Shown: piece after piece, positions 33,209 to 44,200 of the stretch
Layout: every line of letters starts with the position of its first letter
Position numbering within the stretch: the stretch's first letter is position 1
Assembly: GCF_000275845.1 (NCBI RefSeq)
Contig: NW_006766883.1
Location: forward strand, 386,182 to 450,181
Source: Dichomitus squalens LYAD-421 SS1
Lineage: Eukaryota; Basidiomycota; Agaricomycetes; Polyporales; Polyporaceae
Reading direction: 5' to 3'
Length of the DNA stretch: 64,000 nucleotides
The notes under the pieces: model-generated
What the model was told of the DNA's origin: nothing
The model's input: the letters and a program-made list of their open reading frames with translations, nothing else
The model's database searches: none
Translations under genes and position numbers: made by a program

Positions 33209-35958
33209 ATGTCGGATTTGGACGTCTTTGCTGCTATGGGCATCGCCGGATTTGGCAAGAAGACGAAGCAGCGTCAACTTGATCCCAACCGGTTCGAGAA
33301 GAACAAGAGGGGAGATACGGTGAGAGGCATCACTCAGGCAACTGGCTCCTCAATGTTCAATGAATAATCTTAGGGAGCCCCTTCGATCTCTACCGCCGCG
33401 GCTGTGAAGTCAGAGGACAGCGCTGTTCCGGGACCCAGCTCCCCTTCAGCCACTCCGCAAGCAAAGTCAGACGAGCCCGAGTTTGACCCAGATGAGGTTG
33501 GGCCCCCTCCTCCGCCCAAGGCGGATGGCAACGCAGAGGAAGAGCCCGAGTTTGATGTATCCGACGACGAGCCTGAGGAGGCGCAGTTTCCCATCTCGCA
33601 TGAAATCCTCCTCAAGGACCACACGAAGGTCGTCTCCGCCCTGACCATGGACCCCTCTGGTGCGCGAGTGTTGTCTGGGTCCCATGACTACGACTGTAAG
33701 CTGTGGGACTTTGGTGGAATGGACTGGAGGTGTAAGCCGTTCAAGACTTGGGAACCTGCTGGCTCTTACTATGTGCGCGCCCCTTCTAGCTCGTCCAGTG
33801 CAATGGGGAGGTTGACCTCTTGGCCGTGGCGTTCTACAGATACATGATGTGAAGTTCTCGAACGATGGGCAGCAGTTCTTGGTCATCTCTGGGACGACGC
33901 AGGCGAAGCTTTATGACCGGGACGGCGAAGAACTGTGAGTGGATCCGTACCTGTTTTCACGAGCGGACAGTCTGACCTGACTGGCAGGGCCACCTTCATT
34001 AAGGGCGATCAATACATTCGTGACATGAAGAACACTGCGTACGTATACAGAAATGCACTCGGCTTACTCGAATCTCATACGTGGCTTGATGTTCAGCGGA
34101 CACGTCGCAGAATTGACGTCTTGCGCGTGGCATCCGAAGGATTCTCAGACGTTCATTACTGGTTCCTTCGATTCAACGATACGGTGCGTTTTCTGCCTTG
34201 TGTTCCCGCGAAGCATCGCAGTACTTACGTAAATGTAGTATCTGGGACGTCGAGAACAAGCGGAAGCAGAAGACGGTGATTGTCGTTAAATCGAAGGAGA
34301 GAGGTGCGCGCACAAAGGTGAATGCGTGTGCGTACTCTCCCGACGGCGGCCTAATAGGTGGTGGTGCGTTTTTCGTGACTCGTATGACTCGTGTGAGCGG
34401 CGTCGCTGATCGCTTCGATGCAGCCTGCTTTGACGGAGCGCTGCACATGTGGCAGACCAAATCTAACTTTGTGCGTCCGAGCATGACAATCGAAGGCGCG
34501 CATGCCAAAGGCTCTGAGACGGGCTCCCTTGTTTTCTCTGTTGACGGTCGGACTGTTCTTACTCGTGGTGGAGACGATACTGTGAAACGTAAGTCTTCTG
34601 TCGGCCGTTCTCGACATGTCAGGTTAACGTCATGAAAAGTATGGGATCTGCGATCGTTCAAGAAGCCCCTTGTTGTGCGCTCTGGCCTTGCGACGCTGTA
34701 TCCGAACACAAATGCCATCTTCAGTCCAGACAACAAGTATGTCGTTACCGGGGCAGGTGCGGCGACGAAGGGTGGCAAGGGCCATTTGCTGTTCATGCAA
34801 AAGGACACTCTTGAGACAGTCAAGGACCTTGAAGTTGATACGACGCCTGTCAAAGTGTTTTGGCACTCAAAGATCAACCAGGTATGATGGTCCAGAATGG
34901 CTCCGTTGATTGCGGCTCATTGAGAATCATAGATCGTCACGGGTTTGTCAAGCGGGCAAATATGCGTTTTGTATTCGCCGGATATGTCGGCCAACGGCGC
35001 GAAGCTCCTTCTCAACAAAGGACCACCAAGGAAGGCCACGATCGAGGACATGTCGGACGCCGTGGCAGCGCCTACTATCATCACGCCACACGCTTTGCCT
35101 ATGTTCCGCGACAGCGAGGTCGGTCGCAGCACAAAACGCAAGCGGGAGAAGGAGCGTATGGACCCCAGGAAAAGTCGGAGACCGGAGCTGCCTGTCACTG
35201 GCCCTGGCCGCGGAGGACGTGTTGGGGCAAGCGCGACGCAGCACGTCGTGCAGAACCTGGTCCGAGACACGACGAGAGACGAAGACGTACGTGCACCGGC
35301 TGTCTTGTTCTGTTCCTTCTCGGTCTTCTGCGGCATCTTCCGGGGCATCACCGGCTTCCCTCGTCTAACATCAGTGGTTATGCTTCATCTATCTATCGGA
35401 TACAGCTGTCAGAAGGGCTTCCACCTGTTGGAACAGGCTCGAGGACGCGCTCGTGGTCGTGCTCATCGAGCCGCACGTTGAGAAAGAGCATATCGCGAGA
35501 CGGATGGGACTATCGGGCCTCTGGAAGGATCCAATCAGATCCGCTTTGGTGGTTGCCGTTGTGACACGCCGAATGCGCGTTGCCCTCCGGAACAGGCCCC
35601 GGTGATCCAAATCTGGCCCAGTCTCCCTTGTCGCCTTCCCATCTTCCTCTCCCCCGCGATGTTCTCCGTCCTCCTGCCTGCGCTGAAAGCCTAGACGTGC
35701 TGACAATCGATTTCCTTTGCCAGCCACGTGAGGCGCTGCTCAAGCTGGCCGCGACCGCCGACGAGAATCCGGTTTGGACCGCAGGTGAGTGCGAAAATTT
35801 CAACCCTGATGGGGCTGGCTGCGTTTGCTCCTGTTTGGCCTCGGGCTGTGATTGCTGACGTGTGAATGCAAAATTCGAACTCAGCTTGGCGCGCGAACCA
35901 GCCAAAGCCTGTCTTCGCCCCCACCGAGGAAGGGCAGGAGGAGGGCGAAAAGGACTAA
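33209..35958 (+). CDS. WDR70: WD-repeat protein 70 homologue
   Basis: WD40 protein; animal and fission-yeast WDR70/Wdr70 acts with the CUL4-DDB1 ligase to promote H2B ubiquitination and end resection at DNA breaks. The start MSDLDVFAAMGIAGFGKKTK is the family signature. An acidic Pro-rich linker (PEFDPDEVGPPPPP, EFDVSDDEPEEAQFP) leads to ISHEILLKDHTKVVSALTMD. Blades continue with SGARVLSGSHDYDCKLWDFG, FLVISGTTQAKLYDRDGEEL, CAWHPKDSQTFITGSFDS, IWDVENKRKQKTVIVVKSK, AYSPDGGLIGG and FDGALHMWQTKSNF. The C-terminal PREALLKLAATADENPVW motif and a short acidic end are also typical. Around ten exons. The penultimate intron (35287-35723, 437 nt) is about eight times longer than the others here. The WDR70 motif after it fixes the reading frame and shows the long intron is removed. 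Confidence 0.92.
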
Positions 35959-36086
35959 GGCGATGGCGAGGGGTTGGAGGAGGACGAAGAGAACGTCGAG
36001 GGGTCAAAGGGAGGGAAGGGAGGGAGGGAGAGCGGGATAGGGAGGAAATTGAGGATGGAGGGGCTCGAACCTTATTTCGTTGAGCG

Positions 36087-36092
36087 TATAAA
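36087..36092 (+). promoter_or_regulatory. TATA box of BDF1
   Basis: TATAAA 107 bp upstream of the BDF1 start codon, followed by a CT-rich leader. Good match in sequence and spacing. Confidence 0.55.
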
Positions 36093-36198
36093 GACCTCTA
36101 GCCCAACTTCGGAGCTCTTGTCTCCCCAAATCTCACCTGGCTCTCTTTGCCCTCCCGTCACACCTGCGTGACTGTCACGCGCCTCCCGGTCCCATACG

Positions 36199-38884
36199 AT
36201 GCACGACGCGCTCTCCTCCGCCCTCAACGGCGCCCATACCGACTCGGTCTCTGCCCCGGACTCCCCTGCAGTCGACTCAGTCGCCACACCCATCAACAAC
36301 TCACTTGTTCCCGACGTCAAGATCGACGTCGATTACACCGAGCAGGAGAGTGACGCGCGCCACGAACCTGCTCCCCTAAAGCTGGATAAGTTGGAGAACG
36401 CGTCTATTGTTCCTCAGCTGGGCACGCCAGTAGATCCTGGTACGTGTATCGCGCGATTCGACGCGTCGTCCTCGCCTGACGCGCGTCAAGACACTATCCC
36501 TATCGCCCCTCCCCACGGTACCCCTCCTCCACCGCCGGGCGAGCTCTTAGACGATGTAAAGATGGCTGAACAAAACCCGCCAGTTCCTGGCGGGGACGTG
36601 GAGATGTCGGAGTCGAGTGGCAAGGTCAACGGTCTTCCCAACGGACAAACGCACGAGTCGCCCGTTGCGACTCCGGTCTCACCTTCAGTACCCGCTGTTA
36701 CATCATCGAGTGAAACTGCTGTCGACTCACATCTCGCATCATCTCCATACGCTAATAATACGAATGCTAATGAGGATGATGATCATGACAATAAACCCCC
36801 GCCCGCTAAGAGAGCTCGGAAGTACTCGGATGCAGAGAGAGCGTCGCTCGCCAATGTAAGCACATCTCTCCACTGTGCGCCATGCTGGGCGTACTAATCA
36901 GTGTTTTCTCATCACATTCTGAAGACCGGTACTCCACCTCCAGCCTCTGTCTCGCCTCCTCCAACCGCTTACCCTCCTGCGGAGCCTGCTGGACCCTCTA
37001 CCCTTTCTGTCGCCCAATGGCGCTTCTCATCATCCACGGTTCGTACACTGAAGAAGATGAAGGATGCCGGCCCCTTCCTTAACCCCGTCGATCCCGTTGC
37101 TCTCGGCATCCCTCATTACCCCCAAGTCATCAAGCGTCCTATGGACTTCTCCACCATCGAGCGCAAGCTTGCCGCCTCCAACCCTGCAAAACCTGATCCG
37201 AATCCCTCCAATCCCCGCTACCACCACGCTGAGCAGTTTGTTCAGGACGTCCGTCTGATCTTCACAAACTGTGTCACGTTCAACGGCCCGGACCATCCAG
37301 TGACACAGATGGGGAAGCGGGTAGAGGCAGTTTTCGACAAGCAGATCAAGCAGATGCCTCCTCCAGAAGAGGTAAGCTTCTAACCTATTCTCGCAACTGT
37401 GCCAGCGTCTCACTCGTCGCAGCCCAAGGCCCCTACGCCGAAGAAAGTCGCATCCCCTCCCCCGCCTCCTGCACCGGTTAAGAAGCAGGCACGGCGACCA
37501 TCTGCGCCTGTGGCTCCCGTCATTCGGCGGAATGAGGAGGCGGTCGTTAGTGCTGGGCGTCCGAAGCGCGAGATACATCCTCCTCCCCCTAAGGATCTGC
37601 CGTACGCTGACGCGCCCCGCAAGTCGCGGAAGACCAAGGGGCCTAAGAATGCGATCGTAGCCGAGCAGATGAAGTTCTGTGAGAAGATTTTGAAGGACTT
37701 GCATCAAAAGCAGCACTACCAGATCGCGCATCCGTTTTACGAGCCAGTCGGTCAGTTTAGTTCCTTCAGAACGTCAACCTGAGTATGTTTGCTGAGTCGA
37801 CGTCGCCAGACCCCATCAAGATGGGTATTCCCGAGTACCCGAAGATAGTCAAGAAGCCCATGGACCTCTCCACCATGAAGAGGAAATTGGATACGGGCGA
37901 TTACCCGACGCCTGAGAAGTTCCGCGACGACTTCAGGCTCATGGTCAAGAACTGCATGACGTTCAACCCACCCGGTAATCCCGTACACGAGGCGGGCAAG
38001 TCGCTCCAGAACCTTTTCGATGAGAAGTGGAAGAACTTGCCCATTCCCCGCTCTCACGATCTCAGCGACGATGAGGATGAAGAGGATGAGTATGAGTCGG
38101 ACGATGAGCGTGCTCGTACGTGCCTCGTTCTCCTTGTAGTCTGATCTGACACTGAGCCCATAGGACACGTAGGCATGGAGGGCATGATCGCGGACATGGA
38201 GAGCCAGATCGCCAGCATGAAGAACAACCTTGCCGCGCTCAAGAGGAATGGCAAGGAGAAGGAGAAGAAGAAGGAGAAGCGCGAGAAGCCAACTCCTCCC
38301 GTTGCGTCAACATCCAAGTCCGCGCCCAAGCACTCGAAGGCTCCTCTCCAGAAGAGCAAGAAGGGGAAGAAGCCCGTCACCGACGACGATGTCCTCACGT
38401 TCGAGCAGAAGAAGGATCTCAGCGATACCATCAGTAAGCTCGATGGAGCGAAGCTCGAGAAGGTCATCCAGATTATTCATGATGGTGTGCCCGAGATACG
38501 CGACGTACGTTCACGCTCCAATTGCACGACTAAAACCAAAGGCTGACCGTATTCCAGAGCACGGAGGAGATCGAGCTCGAGATCGATCAGCTACCTGCGG
38601 CCGTGTTGACGAAGTTGTACAACTTCGTCATCAGGCCAATGAAGCCTCCAGTCAAGCGTCCTCGCACAGGCAAGGGTACGGGCACTGGCGGGCTGAAGCG
38701 CAAGAGCATGGACGAGGACGTCGAGACGAAGAAGATTCGGGCGCTCGAGGAGAAGCTCAAGTCGTTCGAGCAGGGCGGCCGCACGTCAGGTGGTACCACC
38801 AACGGTGCAGCCGCCGGCGACATGAGCGAGCACTCTTCGGCAGAGTCGAGCTCAGACGAGAGCTCGGCCAGCGACTCGGAGTAA
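36199..38884 (+). CDS. BDF1: BET-family double-bromodomain protein Bdf1
   Basis: Reads acetylated histone H4 and recruits TFIID and SWR1-type remodelling to promoters. About 220 disordered N-terminal residues include a basic PPPAKRARKYS nuclear signal. Bromodomain 1 runs from VRTLKKMKDAGPFLNPVDP through PHYPQVIKRPMDFSTIERKL to DVRLIFTNCVTFNGPDHPV; the Asn in TFNGP binds acetyl-lysine. A Pro/Lys linker with GRPKREIHPPPPKDLPY follows. Bromodomain 2 has FYEPVDPIKMGIPEYPKIV, KKPMDLSTMKRKLDTGDYP and FRLMVKNCMTFNPPGNPVH, again with the Asn. After an acidic DEDEEDEYESDDE stretch and a coiled coil comes the NET domain (LTFEQKKDLSDTISKLDGAK, STEEIELEIDQLPAAVLTKL) and a Ser/Glu tail. The order bromo-bromo-NET-SEED is complete. 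Seven or so exons, roughly 790 residues. Confidence 0.95.
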
Positions 38885-39186
38885 GCTGTATGTAGTTGAT
38901 CTCTTTTCTGTCGTATGGACCCGTCGATACCTGTCGTCATAACTTCGTCCTTGCCGTATCGCCAACCCCTCCTCCTGCTCGGTGGTCTCGTTGTTTGGGT
39001 AACTGGCTGTTGTTGCGCTCACGTTTGTCGTCAACTTATACTCTTGCCGCTCCTCGTACATATCAAAATTACAGAACTCATCCTTGTAACTAGTTAGTAC
39101 TATACGTTCATATTCCATATCTTTCGATATCCACTTGAGAAGTCGCACGATTGTGGGCAATGCGGTGAAATACTGGAGAGGTATGG
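38885..39186. other. Convergent 3' regions of BDF1 and the G-patch gene
   Basis: About 300 bp, AT-richer than its surroundings, with no coding potential supported. Confidence 0.5.
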
Positions 39187-40942
39187 TCACCGGCGCCGTC
39201 CAGGTGCACCCGCACGGAACTTCTGCCATCCGGATCGAGTGGATTCTTGTCGCGCAGGCTCAGCCGGGGCCACAGGGGGAGGTGGTCTGGGTGCAAACGC
39301 AGCAGGCGCCGGGTTGTGTAGGGGAGGCGCAGCAGTAGGAGGCGGGCCGTTTGCGGGAGGGATCACATTCCATCCTCCTCCGCGGGGCTGTGGGGCAACG
39401 CTCGCCCATCTCTGACGAGGCTCGTTGTATGTCGGTGGCTGAGGGTGGACTGCGGCTGGAGGCGGAGGCGGAGCGCCGAATGATGGAGCAGGCGGGGGAC
39501 CGCCGTATGCTGACGGCGGGGGCGGCGGGTCGCCAGACGTCAACGGTGGAGGACTGCTGTGTGTCCAGTTCGGAGGAGGCGATACGGCGTTACTGGTCTC
39601 GAGGGATGTCCACCCTCCAGTCCTAAAGGATGGTGCGCTCGTGTAATCAACCCGTGACACCGCCGATGTGGATGCGGATTCAGATGGGAGAGCGGGCGCT
39701 GTGCTAGGAGCGGAGACAGGTGCCCAGCCACTCCTGCTGCCGGAGTTGCTCGAGGGCGGCCGGGGTTCGCCCACAGTAGCCCACCCTGATCGCTTGGGAG
39801 GTTCAGCGGGGGGAGAAGGCGTAGTCGCACTGGGCGTCGTGACTGTCGCCCATCCACCCTTCTTGAGACTACCGCTGGGGCCAGCAGACCCGGCGAGCAC
39901 AGACGAGGCCTCGACTACTGCAGACCCAGCGACGGGGGGCTTAGCCATCTTCACGCCGGCGGCCTTCGCGATCTTGCGAAGCTCCTTCTCTTCACGCTTT
40001 CGCTCCTTCTCCTTTCGCTTGTTGATCTCCTCTTCCGTGTTGCGGCTGGCGCGCTGGGCAAGCTGCATGTCCCGGAAGCGGACCTTGTGGTGGTGCGCGT
40101 AGGAGTTGGTGTGCTCGTCATATTGGGCGACATTTTTGAACTGCTTCTCGCAAACTTCGCAGTAGAATGGCCGGAGGACGCTGGAGATCTCGGATTGGAC
40201 CGCAGCGCGGCGCGCAACCGCATCCTGCAGGTAGGCAGATGTAAGGTCGTGCATCATCGGTAAGCATGGCATGGGGGCGCACCTCGCGCTGCCTCCGCTG
40301 CTCCTCCGTCTCTTTCGTCTGCCGCTCTGAATCCAATTCGCGGCGTTGCGAGACGGTTGATTCGACTACGACGGATCAATTCGCAGTTATAGCTTCCGAA
40401 CGACAATGCACTCACTCATACGAACGTCCTGATTGGCCTTTCCGAGTCCAGTCAAATCGTTCTTTACATAGAACGGCACAGGTTCAACACGACCTGGGTC
40501 GCAGTTGAGCATCCGATGGTCATGGAGGGAGGTATATCACACACCATCGCCGGAGATACCAAGAGGCGTTCCTTCTACCCAACCCATCTTCGCGAGCATT
40601 GAAAAGCCGACGTTTGTGCTTTTGATTTTGGTCTCCACGGTGATGACTTCGCGGGACGGCTTGTTGGTGTAGTACTCATCGTACTTGTCTACGTCCATGG
40701 CATCAGGGGGCGGCGGAGAAGGTGTCCGGGAAACTAGAGAGATGTCGTCCTCGGTATCGTCATCCTGGTCGCCTTCGTCGCAGGGTCGCTGGGGGAGGTT
40801 GGGAAGGGAAAGAAGTATGCAGGGTGTATTCTGGGTGCGAAGAATGCACAACGAATACCTTCAACGACGGGTTGGCAATCTCGTCCGGCTCTGGGCGGTT
40901 GAGAGGGATCGCGTTCCAGCGCGCAACAGATTCCGCAGACAT
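39187..40942 (-). CDS. G-patch and C2H2 zinc-finger protein with a GW-rich tail (GPATCH8-like)
   Basis: Probable nuclear RNA-processing factor. Exons join from MSAESVARWNAIPLNRPEPD through an acidic linker to the G-patch STNVGFSMLAKMGWVEGTPL, then GLGKANQDVRMIES, whose Gly pattern is typical and may activate a DEAH helicase. A coiled stretch RQTKETEEQRRQREDAVARR leads to one C2H2 finger, FYCEVCEKQFKNVAQYDEHT, with the second His in SYAHHHKVR. A Lys/Glu helix (EEEINKRKEKERKREEKELR) follows. The final 270 residues are disordered and Pro-rich, with repeated GW motifs (KKGGWATV, RSGWATV, RSGWAPV, TGGWTSL, GGGWNVI, RSGWQKF). G-patch then single C2H2 then charged helix is the GPATCH8 order. Five or six exons; the 58-nt intron after QRRQRE removes the Met-rich open frame that runs upstream of the finger. 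It is divergent from MPH1, with 278 bp between the starts. Confidence 0.88.
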
Positions 40943-41220
40943 TCTGAGGGCGTTTCAAGAGGATAGTTGTCGACGGGGGACAAGCAACGGAAGCAGAAAG
41001 ACGAAGAGGGTGACGGCTGAGAGAAACACACTCTGGAGTCGCAGTGGCAGGAGGAGTGGCGTTGGCGCCCGTGGTGCTCGGAAGGGACACGTGACTGAGA
41101 CGCGGTCGATTCGCGCGTCGCGTCCGAGTCTGCGGCAATGCGACTCGACTCTCCCTCAGCCACAACCACTCCATCCTTCCCCCGGTTCCTTCTTCCCTCC
41201 TCCTCTGGTAGGGGTAGAGA

Positions 41221-44200
41221 TGGACTCAGACGACTACTTTGACGACGACATTGATGCCTCTTTTCTGAATGCCGTGGACGCTATCGAGGCTGCTCATACC
41301 GCTACGGCTGCTGCGGCAGCCCGTCCTCCTGCACCCCAGGCTGCCCACAATGCCTCCTTCAAGCCTGCTTTTGCGCCGAAATCTGCGCCACCCCGAAACA
41401 ACAGCTTGAAACCTGTCCCAGCATCATTGACACGTCCGCCGCGTAAAACGACGCCTCCAGACGTGATTGAACGCGAAGGCTCTAGTAGTGACTACGGTTT
41501 CGATGACATGCCTATGGACGAAGCCGCCCTTGCAAGCATAGATAGAGCCGCCGAGATTGGATACGCCCGTCATGGCGCTCCTCCCTCAAATCAGCCTATT
41601 GCAGGACCCTCTAGAGTCGGCGGTCTCGCCCGCGTACCTTCCAAGACTACACAAATGAATCTATTTGGAGAAGTCGCGCGCGAAGGGGAACCTCCAAAGG
41701 CTGCAGCACCGAGCCATAGGACGTTTGAGCAGACTCGGTCCAAGCTGCGGCAGATGCCACTTCCAGGACAGGCGAAGAGGACCAAACTGTGGGACCGGAC
41801 CGCATATGCGAAGTCGGGCTGGAGGAAACCCAAGCCAGACCCGGAGAAGGAGAAGGGGAAGGGCCGTGGCATGGATGACGAGGACGACGAAGAGCCGATC
41901 GAGTTTGAGCAGTTTCCAGCTCCAGCAATATCCGTCGGGTGAGTACGAACCTCCGAACGTCTGAGACGTGCTCTACTCACGCTCTTATGTACGCTACTTC
42001 AGTCCGGTATGTCGGAAGTTATGTGTATACATGTCGACATACCCGCTAATTATTCGATGTAGACGCCCACGATAAAACTTGTCCCGGATCGGTTAGCTGC
42101 GAAGTCCTGGATATATCCCCTCAACAAACCGAAGCGCGAGTATCAGTACAACATCGTGAAGAACTGTCTCCTCGAGAATACTTTGGTTGCGCTTCCAACT
42201 GGTCTCGGGAAAACGTTCATCGCCGGAGTTGTTATGCTCAATTGTACGTGTCCTCCCAGCAAATCGGCACGTGAGGGTTGTGCACTTATACGCCCCAGTT
42301 TACAATTGGTTTCCTCAGGGAAAGGTGATTTTCGTCGCCCCGACCAAGCCGCTCGTAGCCCAGCAAATAGATGCGTGCCATCAGACTTGTGGCATACCGG
42401 GTAGCGCAGCCGCGGAAATGACTGGCAGTGTGCCCATGGCCAAGCGTGCAAATGCGGTATGGTTATTCATTTAATGTCTGCAACGCTATACTCAACTCGT
42501 ATGCCAGTGGAAGACACAGAGAGTGTTCTACGCCACGCCGCAAACGTTCTTGAATGACCTCATCCGAGGTATTGTCGACCCCCTCGATATTGTGCTGATC
42601 GTGATCGGTAGGGGTAATGGCCAATTGGCGCAGTACGCAGAATTGACGCAGTTGACGTAGACGAGGCACACAGAGGCACGGGCGATTATGCCTATGCACA
42701 GGTCGTGCGATACATGATGCAGCACAACCCACACCACCGTATACTCGCTCTAACTGCAACCCCAGGCGGCAAACCAGAAGTGGTCCAGGAGATCGTCGAC
42801 GCCTTACACATCAGCCATATTGAAATCCGCAGCGAGACTGACCCCGACCTCAAAAAGTACCTCCACACCAAACACGAGCAAGAGCACTTCGTTCAGATGA
42901 CCGAAGACATTTGTGTACTTCGAGATGCACTGTCGGCTATGATGGTGGTAAGTCTACCACCGTCGTAAGACTCCCTCACTTTGCCTGATTGATGTCGCCT
43001 TGCAGCCTCTCATCAAGAAGATCCAAGGTGCTGGGTTTCTGAAAAACGGAAACACGCAACCCACGATGCTGCACCCATATCGATGCCAGTCGACACTCGG
43101 AGAGATGACGAAAGCTCGTGCTCCACAGTATGCCATAGGTGCCGTCGCTCAACTTGGTCCATTGGCGAGAGCAATGGGATATTTGGTATGAAGCAGCCCC
43201 ACGTGAGTCTCAGCATCGCTAACATGATCACTAGATGGAGATGAGCATCAACATGTGCTACGGCTTCCTAAAGGGCATCGCCGAGGGCGCCGACGACAGC
43301 AGTGGGAAGAAAGCTATCCGGAAGTCCGACGCCTTCAAAAGCCTCATGGCCAAGTTCGAAGAACAAGCCGCCCGTGGCTTGTCGATGCACCCGAAGATGG
43401 ACGTCTTGCGCACCCTGCTGATTGATCACTTCGCTCAGCGATTGCCCGACGACACCGATGGAGGTGCGCGCGCTGGCGAATCTCGCGCGATGGTGTTTGT
43501 GTCTTTCCGTGAGTGCGTCGAGGAAATCGTTGAGCTCCTGAACAAGGAGTCTCCGATCATCCGAGCCAAGCCCTTCATCGGACAAGGGACGGACAAGCAG
43601 GGCAAGAAGGGGTATGCCCAGAAGGAGCAACTCGAGGTCCGTCCCTTTCCAACCTTTCCAACCTTTTCCACTGACTGAACCCACAATACCACTGCACATA
43701 AGGTCATCGAACAGTTCAAGGCCGGCAAATACAATGTCCTTGTCTCAACTTCAATCGGCGAGGAAGGTCTCGACATCGGCGAAGTCGACCTCATCGTTTG
43801 TTACGATGCACAGAAGACACCTATCCGCATGGTGAGCTCACTCCCTGCAGTCACATCTAACGACGTACGAACACTGAGCGTTCAACGTTGCTACACAGTT
43901 ACAACGCATCGGACGAACGGGCCGTAAGGCGTCCGGCACTGTGCACATCCTCCTCGCGCAAGGCCGAGAAGAGCAGAATTGGCAAAAGGCACAGTCTAAC
44001 TACGCCAATGTCCAGCACTTCATCGTACGCGCGTCAGACCTCGAGGTCTATGGGGACGTCGACCGGCTCCTTCCCCCCGACATTGAGCCCGAATGCAGGG
44101 AGATGGAGATGGAGATTGAGCCATACATCCGCGAGGAGCGCCCGTCCCGCAAGGGCTCCAATGCGACCGGTTCGCCAAAGGGCCCGAAGCGGAAGCGCAA

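Noticed and set aside
34173..34877. 234-codon minus-strand open frame
   Set aside because: Antisense of WDR70 blades; no independent support.
36040..36085. tRNA T-arm-like GGTTCGAGCC on the minus strand
   Set aside because: The stem bases around the loop do not pair and no acceptor or anticodon arm is found.
38230..38895. 221-codon plus-strand open frame inside BDF1
   Set aside because: It is the shifted frame of the BDF1 NET domain and coiled coil, which explains its Arg/Ser-rich product.
40100..40272. Start of the C2H2 protein at the Met near 40272
   Set aside because: That stretch is a 58-nt intron; upstream exons encode a clear G-patch domain in frame.
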